Origin: an uncultured bacterium | GTDB lineage: Bacteria > Actinomycetota > Actinomycetes > S36-B12 > CAIKAW01 | DNA length: 41,095 nucleotides | NCBI GenBank assembly: GCA_903825575.1 | Contig: CAIKAW010000024.1 | Span: forward strand, 1-41,095 | Direction: 5' to 3' | Shown: in pieces, positions 8,485 through 14,572 of the stretch | How the letters are laid out: each line of letters begins with the position of its first letter | Numbering within the stretch: position 1 is the stretch's first letter | Notes under the pieces: model-generated | What the model saw: the letters and a program-made list of their open reading frames with translations, nothing else | What the model was told of the DNA's origin: nothing | The model's database searches: none | Made by a program: the position numbers and the translations under genes

Positions 8485-9083
8485 CGAAAGGCCTCCTCTG
8501 GATCGGGAGCCGTTCCAGGCATTTCGGCATCCACGCAGACACCTTGGAAGGCCCCGATTCGGCGGGAGTAGTGATCACGAACGAGCAGCATCAATCCGCA
8601 GTGAGCGCATTTCGCAGGTTGGGTCGTGACGTCCTCGGTGATTCCCTTGCAATGAACACACTGCACGCGCCGAGCTTCGGATCCGCGATGCTCCCGCTGG
8701 ATTGAGGCCTGATCAACACCGGCAGCCAGCGCGACCACCATGGCTTGGCCGATCATCCCTTCGGTACCGGCGAGGTAGATCTGTGTGCCCATATGGGCGT
8801 TAGCCAATTCGACGGCCAGCCGAGGCAAGGCAGCTGCGACGGTTGGGCCAACGTAGAAGGCGGCCGGGTTAAGGGCCTGCAATGCGCTCTCAAAACCACG
8901 GCCCGCGGCAGCTCGCGGGATGTAGCAAATATGCGCTCGCTCGAAGAACCCCGGCGACGCTGTGGTCGCTAGGTCAAGGATTGCCTGTGCACCTTCGCCA
9001 TCAGCCATGAAGAGGTGCAGCGTCCCAGTACGAGCCACAAGCGGGCTGTAGATGGGCCGACTCTTAATGCCTTCTACCAACAT
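8481..9083 (-). CDS. dmmA: DmmA-like subunit of dimethylamine monooxygenase
   Basis: A soluble protein of 200 residues. The N-terminal 135 residues look like a nucleotide-binding-reductase-like fold (YLAGTEGMIGQAM at 103-115). A C-terminal rubredoxin-like or zinc-ribbon domain has CVHC at 142-145 and CAHC at 159-162. This two-part structure matches the DmmA-like family. It is required with the reductase and the DUF3445 protein for dimethylamine oxidation in the characterised marine system. It is first of three tightly linked genes and overlaps the reductase by four bases. The Shine-Dalgarno sequence is weak. Whether the four cysteines bind iron or zinc cannot be told here. Confidence 0.82.
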   Translation of the reverse strand: MLVEGIKSRPIYSPLVARTGTLHLFMADGEGAQAILDLATTASPGFFERAHICYIPRAAAGRGFESALQALNPAAFYVGPTVAAALPRLAVELANAHMGTQIYLAGTEGMIGQAMVVALAAGVDQASIQREHRGSEARRVQCVHCKGITEDVTTQPAKCAHCGLMLLVRDHYSRRIGAFQGVCVDAEMPGTAPDPEEAFR

Positions 9084-9110
9084 GTTTCGCTACCGTCCGA
9101 CGAGGCCAAA

Positions 9111-9146
9111 GTCGCGCCGGCACTGATCGAGTGAGGCCGGCGCGAC
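9111..9146 (-). terminator. Hairpin between the GcvT-like gene and dmmA
   Basis: A perfect 11-base-pair inverted repeat, GTCGCGCCGGC at 9111-9121 and GCCGGCGCGAC at 9136-9146, with a 14-base loop. It lies seven bases after the GcvT-like stop codon and about 28 bases before the dmmA start. On the minus strand it is followed by a short TTT. It may act as a partial terminator that lowers dmm expression relative to the GcvT-like gene, or as an mRNA-stabilising 3' end. Confidence 0.55.
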
Positions 9147-9152
9147 CGATTG

Positions 9153-10289
9153 CTACTTGGCAGAGCGCTTGAGTTTCTTCGGGTCATCGAAGGTGATCGT
9201 ATGTGCGATCGCAGTCGCTGTGACGTTGGCGCCACGCACCTCAAGCGGGGTTCCCTGAACCGCGACCGCTACATCCATCCGAGCGATTGCCATTGAGCGT
9301 TTTGTAAGGCGCGAGTACATCCCGCATGTGATGACACCGACCTTCTTGCCGCCGGCCCACAGTTCATCGCCCTCTGACGTGGCGTGGTCAGAGTCAACCA
9401 GCACACCGAAGATCTTGAACCGCTCCTGCCCCTTCAGGCGGTAGTGCTCTTCTGCGCCGCGGAAACCGGTCTTTCCGGGGGACACGGTGAAATCAAGACC
9501 GAGTTCCCAAAGGGTGTCGCCCGGGCCTTCGTTCTCGAACGGGTACATCTGCGAGTTGTCATATGGGAAGAAGAGCAGTGAACTCTCGACGCGAAGCCAA
9601 TCAAGGCAGGTGAAGGCCGCCGGGATAATTCCCAACTCCTTACCTTCGCCAATAATCGTGTCCCAAATCTCCAGCGCATCCTCACGCCGACAGAAGATTT
9701 CGTAACCGCGTTCTCCGGTGTAACCGGTACGAGAGATCATCACGTGCTTGCCGAACAGGGTTGTCTGCAGCTGGTGGAAGTACGGCAGTTCCCGAATACC
9801 TGGGACGTGCTTGCTCAAGTACTCGACCGCAAGCGGGCCCTGAAGTGAGAGGTCCTGCAAGTCATCATCGAAGAGAACAGCGACGTTCTTTCCCGCGGCC
9901 GAGCGCAAGAGTTCTTCATGGCCTGAACCTGAACCGTGAACGACCATCCAGGCGTTGGGCCCAGTGCGGTAAAGGATGCAGTCGTCGGCGAACTTTCCGG
10001 CGTCGTTCAGAATCGCTGCGTAGATCGAGCGACCAGGGTAGATCTTGCGTACATCGCGCGTCGTTGTCAGCTGGAGCAGGTGGTGTGCGTGCTCGCCGAC
10101 GACGTGAAGTTTGCGTAGCCCAGACACATCCATGAGCGCGGCCTTAGTGCGGACCGCTTCATGCTGGTCGGCCAAATCGCTCGTTGAGTACGTCCAAGCG
10201 GTCTCCATGCCATTCCAGTCCTCGAGATCCGATCCGAGGGCCCGGTGGCGGGCGGCCAGCGGTGAGCGGCGCCAAGACATAACACTCAT
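9153..10289 (-). CDS. GcvT-family tetrahydrofolate-dependent aminomethyltransferase-like protein
   Basis: A stand-alone GcvT/YgfZ-family protein of 378 residues with the SRTGYTGERGYEIF signature and a C-terminal barrel domain (VGVITCGMYSRLTKRS). It is not a glycine-cleavage T protein by context, since no gcvH or gcvP is nearby. It heads the gene set that encodes dimethylamine monooxygenase and resembles the C-terminal half of Tdm in family. A role in transferring the methyl-derived one-carbon unit onto tetrahydrofolate is the best inference. The characterised DmmDABC system has a fourth gene, and this could be its counterpart, but I cannot confirm that. The longer in-frame ORF reaches 10409. 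I chose 10289 because GGAG lies about six bases upstream and the extra 40 residues look non-coding. Confidence 0.8.
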   Translation of the reverse strand: MSVMSWRRSPLAARHRALGSDLEDWNGMETAWTYSTSDLADQHEAVRTKAALMDVSGLRKLHVVGEHAHHLLQLTTTRDVRKIYPGRSIYAAILNDAGKFADDCILYRTGPNAWMVVHGSGSGHEELLRSAAGKNVAVLFDDDLQDLSLQGPLAVEYLSKHVPGIRELPYFHQLQTTLFGKHVMISRTGYTGERGYEIFCRREDALEIWDTIIGEGKELGIIPAAFTCLDWLRVESSLLFFPYDNSQMYPFENEGPGDTLWELGLDFTVSPGKTGFRGAEEHYRLKGQERFKIFGVLVDSDHATSEGDELWAGGKKVGVITCGMYSRLTKRSMAIARMDVAVAVQGTPLEVRGANVTATAIAHTITFDDPKKLKRSAK

Positions 10290-10525
10290 GCGGTTCTCCA
10301 GTTCTAGTTTCGATCCGTTCCCGGTCTGTGTCCCCGGGACCTTACCCACCGGCCTGCCCATTGGCGACCCCTGAGCACGTGGCGCAACTTGCGTGTTGCC
10401 AAGACCCAAGGTGTTCGACCCCTCACCCGGTGGTGATATCCATGAGGAGCGGGCACTGTCAGTCTCACAGGAATCACACAGGTTTCCTCCACAAAGCGAT
10501 CAGGTTCCTTCGCTAGAAATGGCGC
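10290..10525. promoter_or_regulatory. Divergent leader between the dmm gene set and a membrane protein gene
   Basis: This 236-base gene-free stretch must carry the promoter of the minus-strand GcvT-dmm set and of the plus-strand membrane protein gene. It contains the imperfect palindrome GGCGCAACTTGCGTGTTGCC at 10381-10400 and a GGTGTTCGACCCCTCACC dyad at about 10411-10428. It also holds a self-complementary GTCCCCGGGAC at 10330-10340 inside CCGGT...ACCGG arms. It matches no riboswitch class I can recall. On the plus strand TAGAAA (10514-10519) lies about six bases from the ATG at 10526 and could be a -10 element for a leaderless mRNA. Confidence 0.35.
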
Positions 10526-11938
10526 ATGACAATCACCGAGCAAGTGGCTGCCGAGGTAACCGCAGCCCCGTTGGGGCACAAAGCGCGTGCAGCCTCTGAC
10601 CGAGTCGCGGCAGGAATAGCGATCGCGATCTTCGCCGCATTCTGTGCAGTTGTGTTGTCAAAGGCCTCACAACTTCTTGAACCCGACGACTACGCGTACC
10701 GCGCGTCGATTGCCGCATTGAGCCAGGGCCACCTGACGCTGACTAATACCCAATACCTTGCGTTGGCCAAGGAGCTCGCAGCGAGTTCGACGCAAGTCGC
10801 GCCGGTCGGCCCTAACAGCGGCCAAGGCATCATGCAGTGGGTTCAACTGTCGAACGGCAATTGGATCAGCGAGAAGAACCCCGGCTATCCATTCCTCGCA
10901 CTGCCCTTCAAACTGCTCGGCAATCTTCGACTGGCACCGCTCTTCTACGGCGGACTCGCATGCCTGAGCCTGTTCTTTGGTGCGCGTCGTTGGTTGGGGC
11001 GTTGGGGTGGTGTCTGGGCGGTAGGCCTCTTCTGCTCTTCTGGCGCCGCACTCGTGTTTGCTTGGCGCGCGACGATGCCGACGTTCACTGATGCGTCGCT
11101 GATTGCAGCAGGCGCCGGCGCTTTGATTTGGTCGATGCTCGCTACTGAGCGAAGTAGCCGCAGACGCATAATCGTTGGCCTGCTTGGATTTGTCGCTCTC
11201 GAAGCTGCAGTGTTCGTCCGCTACACCAACATCGTCTTGCTGCTGGCCGCGATCGTTGCTGTGCTGCTATTTCGTCGGGCCGCAGAAGTGAAATGGGCAG
11301 GTCTGTTCTGGTGGTTCGGCAGTGTTGGGCTATTCGGCTGCGGCGTGCTGCTTTTCGATCAACTCACGTACGGCAACGCATTCAAGACCGGCTACGCATC
11401 CGGCGAAATCACTTTCAATCTTTCGTCAATCTTGCCCAACATCGGGAACATGCCAATTCACTTGATCAAGAGCATGCCAATGCTGGTGCTTGCACTGATC
11501 GGTCTTGGTTGGATGGCGATCCGACTCCGGGGCACACGTGGCGGCGACGCTGAATCGCACACGGCAGCCCGCCGCGATGCTGCAGTTGGGTCGATGCTTG
11601 CTCTTGGTTGGTTTGGAATTTGGGGTTTGTACTCGGCTTACTCTTGGACCGTGGGGCAGGCGGCTGGGGGCGGTGGCAACAGCGTCCACGTCATCCGCTT
11701 CTATCTGCCGGCGATCGGACTTATCGCCCTGCTGGGAGCCTGGCTGCTCACCCAGTTGCCAGGGTGGCTACCCGCCGTGGGACTGGCCGCCATCCTCGGG
11801 ATCGGTGCGACCTCCGCCGTTAATCTGGCGAAAGACGCCCAATCTGGACCGCTCGGTGGACCCGGCGGCCACTCCGGACCAGGTCAACCCGGACCACCTC
11901 CCAACGGCGGCGTTCCCAACGGACCTCCGCAATCCTGA
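10526..11938 (+). CDS. GT-C-like polytopic membrane protein, unknown function
   Basis: A protein of 470 residues with roughly ten hydrophobic segments after a 25-residue cytoplasmic N-terminus. An acidic LLEPDDYAYRA motif lies in the first extracytoplasmic loop, as in GT-C glycosyltransferases that use lipid-linked sugars. The loop continues with a short NPGYPFLALPFKLLG segment, also typical of that fold. The C-terminal 35 residues are a Gly/Pro-rich tail (GPGQPGPPPNGG). I do not recognise a named family. There is no strong Shine-Dalgarno. fdhD follows after 55 bases on the same strand, but the two look functionally unrelated. A cell-envelope glycosylation role is a guess from fold features only. 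Confidence 0.65.
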   Translation: MTITEQVAAEVTAAPLGHKARAASDRVAAGIAIAIFAAFCAVVLSKASQLLEPDDYAYRASIAALSQGHLTLTNTQYLALAKELAASSTQVAPVGPNSGQGIMQWVQLSNGNWISEKNPGYPFLALPFKLLGNLRLAPLFYGGLACLSLFFGARRWLGRWGGVWAVGLFCSSGAALVFAWRATMPTFTDASLIAAGAGALIWSMLATERSSRRRIIVGLLGFVALEAAVFVRYTNIVLLLAAIVAVLLFRRAAEVKWAGLFWWFGSVGLFGCGVLLFDQLTYGNAFKTGYASGEITFNLSSILPNIGNMPIHLIKSMPMLVLALIGLGWMAIRLRGTRGGDAESHTAARRDAAVGSMLALGWFGIWGLYSAYSWTVGQAAGGGGNSVHVIRFYLPAIGLIALLGAWLLTQLPGWLPAVGLAAILGIGATSAVNLAKDAQSGPLGGPGGHSGPGQPGPPPNGGVPNGPPQS

Positions 11939-11993
11939 TTCCGCCACACCGGCTGTCGGGAGACAATGACCCGGTGACCACCGTGGAACGCAA

Positions 11994-12806
11994 ATGAGTA
12001 ACGGCACCGAACGTCGTCGCATTACCCGGATTAGTTCTGGGGTGCGCGAGGAAGTTTCCGACCTGATCGCCACTGAGGAACCACTGGTCATCGAGGTGGA
12101 TGGCACCGTGGTCAGTACGACGATGCGAACGCCCGGGCACGACCTTGAACTGACTCTGGGTTGGCTCGTGTCCGAAGGTGTGGTCACTAGCCCAGGCGAG
12201 ATCGTGACGGCGCAGGAATGCGTAGACCGCCCGACGCCGGACGAAGAGGCGCGGCTCGTTCGGGTGGTAACTCGCGGCGGCAAAGCACCGCAGGCCCGGC
12301 TCACCCCAACCTCAAGCGCCTGCGGAATCTGTGGCTCAGACCTAGTCGAACGCACGTTGGCTCAGTCCCCCTGGCCGCTCGACTTAGACGAAGTACGAAT
12401 CCCCTTGCCACAACTGCTCGGCTTGCCAGATCTGCTACGCGAGGCCCAACGTGGATTCTCAGGGACCGGGGGGTCCCACGCGGCCGGACTCTTTGATACC
12501 AAGGGAAACCTGGTCGTGGCACGCGAAGATGTGGGGCGGCACAACGCCGTCGACAAGGTGGTCGGTCACGCCCTAGCCGGGGAAATGCTGCCCCTTCGCG
12601 GCCATGTGCTGCAGGTGAGCGGGCGGGCGTCGGCCGAACTTGTTCACAAATGTGTCCGGGCCGGAATCCCAATCATGGCCGCAGTGTCGGCGCCATCGAC
12701 CTTGGCAGTGGATCTGGCCCGCGCGGCCGGTTTGACGTTAGTCGGCTTCAGCCGGGGTGAGGGATGCAACATCTACTCCGGGGCCGAACGGGTCGTCGAC
12801 GCCTGA
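11994..12806 (+). CDS. fdhD: Formate dehydrogenase accessory sulfurtransferase FdhD
   Basis: A cytoplasmic protein of 270 residues. FdhD transfers sulfur from IscS to the molybdenum cofactor of formate dehydrogenase and is needed for its activity. The CGIC motif at 110-113 is the conserved CxxC, and the segment from GSHAAGLFD through DVGRHNAVDKV is the family signature. Length is usual for FdhD. No formate dehydrogenase gene is in the window. A link to the methylated-amine cluster is plausible because formaldehyde from demethylation can be oxidised through formate, but that is inference. The ATG has only a weak GGAACG upstream. It converges on the bldC-like gene, with 13 bases between them. 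Confidence 0.93.
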   Translation: MSNGTERRRITRISSGVREEVSDLIATEEPLVIEVDGTVVSTTMRTPGHDLELTLGWLVSEGVVTSPGEIVTAQECVDRPTPDEEARLVRVVTRGGKAPQARLTPTSSACGICGSDLVERTLAQSPWPLDLDEVRIPLPQLLGLPDLLREAQRGFSGTGGSHAAGLFDTKGNLVVAREDVGRHNAVDKVVGHALAGEMLPLRGHVLQVSGRASAELVHKCVRAGIPIMAAVSAPSTLAVDLARAAGLTLVGFSRGEGCNIYSGAERVVDA

Positions 12807-12819
12807 GCTAGGTCTCGAC

Positions 12820-13077
12820 TTAGTCCTGCGGCGGAATTACGTAGCCTGGCGGCGGGGTCAGGCGCGGTCCCTGACTCGTCTCGTTTCGCCGCGGCATTGC
12901 ATCGAGCAGGGCATAGACCTCGGCCGCCCGATATCGGCGGTGGCCGCCGAGCGTGCGGATCGAGGACAACTTGCCAGCCTTGGCCCACCTGGTCACGGTC
13001 TTGGGGTCGACGCGGAACAACCCGGCCACCTCGGCAGGCGTCAATAGCGCCTCGCCCTCCGGCATCCGACTCGACAT
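12820..13077 (-). CDS. bldC: BldC-type MerR-like DNA-binding protein
   Basis: A small helix-turn-helix protein of 85 residues, with the excisionase/MerR-like motif LLTPAEVAGLFRVDPKTVTRWAK... and GGHRRYRAAEVYALL. This matches BldC, an actinobacterial transcription regulator conserved near purM. It has a proline-rich C-terminal tail of about 15 residues. The open frame extends upstream to 13161, but the ATG at 13077 has GGGAGG five bases upstream and starts where the family does. Outside Streptomyces the role of BldC is less clear; it binds direct repeats. Symbol given for family, not proven orthology. Confidence 0.85.
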   Translation of the reverse strand: MSSRMPEGEALLTPAEVAGLFRVDPKTVTRWAKAGKLSSIRTLGGHRRYRAAEVYALLDAMPRRNETSQGPRLTPPPGYVIPPQD

Positions 13078-13276
13078 GCTGCCTCCCGCCCCAAGCCCTT
13101 GGGCGTTCTGTCCGGTTTCTCCGTACTTGGCAATCTGCCACGCTCTGGCCCGCTGGGGCAAGTCGCCGACCTGCGAGCGTCCGGACGGAGTATGGTGTGG
13201 TCCTCGTGGGAACGAACCAGCCCACGTTCAAACGTTGCCGCCGGGGAGCCTGGCATCCCGATCGAGGGGGTCCACT

Positions 13277-13474
13277 ATGGGGCGCGGCCGAGCTAAGGCC
13301 AAGCAGACCAAAGTCGCCAGAGCGTTGAAGTACAACGCTCCCAATACCGACTTCGATTCGCTGCGAGCCGAGTTGACGGGTGCCGAACGGGTAGTTCCCG
13401 TTGCGCCGGTAGCTGCCGAACCTGCTGATCCGTACGAGTCGTACTACGAAGAAGACGCTGACGAGGACGACTAG
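13277..13474 (+). CDS. DUF3073 domain protein
   Basis: A small acidic-tailed protein of 65 residues. The N-terminus MGRGRAKAKQTKVARALKYN and an acidic C-terminus (YYEEDADEDD) are diagnostic of DUF3073, which is conserved in actinobacteria next to purM and bldC. The function is unknown. The basic N-terminus suggests nucleic-acid or ribosome contact, but this is speculation. A much longer open frame exists from 12953. I chose the ATG at 13277 because GAGGGGG lies about six bases upstream and the family begins there. It converges on purM, with three bases between the two stops. Confidence 0.85.
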   Translation: MGRGRAKAKQTKVARALKYNAPNTDFDSLRAELTGAERVVPVAPVAAEPADPYESYYEEDADEDD

Positions 13475-13477
13475 CCC

Positions 13478-14572
13478 CTAGCCGCGGTTGAACTCTCCGA
13501 GCAGTCGTACGGCACCGCCTCCGCCGCCTTTTGCCGGTGCGTCGCCAGTTTCACCGACGGCCCGGTCACGGACTTGTCCACACACCCAAGCGGGCACCTT
13601 GCGCTGGGCGAGAAGTTCTAGCGTGGCAGCGGTTGCCGATTCGGCAACAATCGCGATCATTCCGATACCCAAGTTGAGGGTTGCTTCCAGATCGGCACGC
13701 GCCACCCCGCCCAAGTCAGCGATCAGATCGAAGATGGGATTCGGGCGCCAAGTCCCACGCTCGACCGTGACCGCTAGACCGACCGGAAGCACGCGGGCCA
13801 GATTTGCCGCGATTCCACCGCCAGTGATGTGGCTGTAGGCGTGCACCTCAATGGCACGCGTCAACTCCAAACAGTCGAGTGCGTAAATCCGCGTGGGCTC
13901 AAGAAGTTCTTCACCCAACACGCGCCCAAGTTCGGGCACGTCGCGATCTAGCGCCCACCCTGCCCGATTGAAGAAAACCTCTCGAACCAATGAGTAGCCG
14001 TTGGAATGAAGACCCGAAGCACCCATCGCGATCACCGAATCACCGACACGTACACGATCGGGACCGAGCAGTTCGTCGGCTTCCACCACACCTACCCCGG
14101 CACCGGCGACGTCGTACTCGTCCGGACCCAGAAGGCCGGGGTGTTCGGCCGTCTCGCCACCGACTAGCGCCGCTCCGGCCATCCGCGCACCTTCGGCGAT
14201 GCCTGTCACAATCGCTGCTACCCGCTCCGGAACAACCTTGCCCGTGGCTATGTAGTCGGTCATGAACAACGGTTCGGCCCCGCATACAACTAAATCGTCG
14301 ACCACCATTGCAACCAGATCGATCCCGATCGTGTCGTGCTTGTCCATCCGTTGGGCAATCACAACCTTGGTGCCAACACCGTCGGTGGAAGTCGCCAGCA
14401 ATGGACGACGAAAACGCGTTATCGCTGAAACGTCGAACAGTCCGGCAAACCCACCGAACCCACCAAACACCTCTGGTCGTTGCGCCTTGGCAATTGCAGC
14501 GCGCATCAGTTCAACTGCCCGCTCCCCAGCCTCGACGTCGACGCCAGCGGAACGGTAAGAAGCCCCGCTCAA
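13478..14572 (-). CDS. purM: Phosphoribosylformylglycinamidine cyclo-ligase PurM
   Basis: A cytoplasmic enzyme of 364 residues. It makes aminoimidazole ribotide (AIR) from FGAM with ATP, the fifth step of purine synthesis. Visible AIR-synthase signatures are STDGVGTKVVIAQ, DLVAMVVDDLVVCGAEPLF, and GASGLHSNGYSLVR. The start is a TTG at 14572 overlapping the purF stop (TTGA), so translation is probably coupled to purF. The C-terminal Gly-rich stretch (PAKGGGGGAVRLL) is slightly unusual. Position next to purF and a BldC/DUF3073 pair is the standard actinobacterial arrangement. Confidence 0.96.
   Translation of the reverse strand: MSGASYRSAGVDVEAGERAVELMRAAIAKAQRPEVFGGFGGFAGLFDVSAITRFRRPLLATSTDGVGTKVVIAQRMDKHDTIGIDLVAMVVDDLVVCGAEPLFMTDYIATGKVVPERVAAIVTGIAEGARMAGAALVGGETAEHPGLLGPDEYDVAGAGVGVVEADELLGPDRVRVGDSVIAMGASGLHSNGYSLVREVFFNRAGWALDRDVPELGRVLGEELLEPTRIYALDCLELTRAIEVHAYSHITGGGIAANLARVLPVGLAVTVERGTWRPNPIFDLIADLGGVARADLEATLNLGIGMIAIVAESATAATLELLAQRKVPAWVCGQVRDRAVGETGDAPAKGGGGGAVRLLGEFNRG

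Noticed and set aside
9153-10289. Glycine cleavage system T protein (gcvT)
   Set aside because: The family is right, but no gcvH or gcvP is near, and the gene is linked to dimethylamine monooxygenase genes.
10290-10409. N-terminal extension of the GcvT-like protein
   Set aside because: The 40 extra residues are unlike the family, and the ATG at 10289 has a good ribosome-binding site.
10290-10525. Glycine, tetrahydrofolate or SAM riboswitch upstream of the GcvT-dmm set
   Set aside because: The conserved core sequences of these classes, as I remember them, are not visible; only generic dyads are.
12953-13276. Long upstream extension of the DUF3073 frame
   Set aside because: It overlaps the bldC-like gene on the other strand, and the family begins at the ATG at 13277 with a strong ribosome-binding site.
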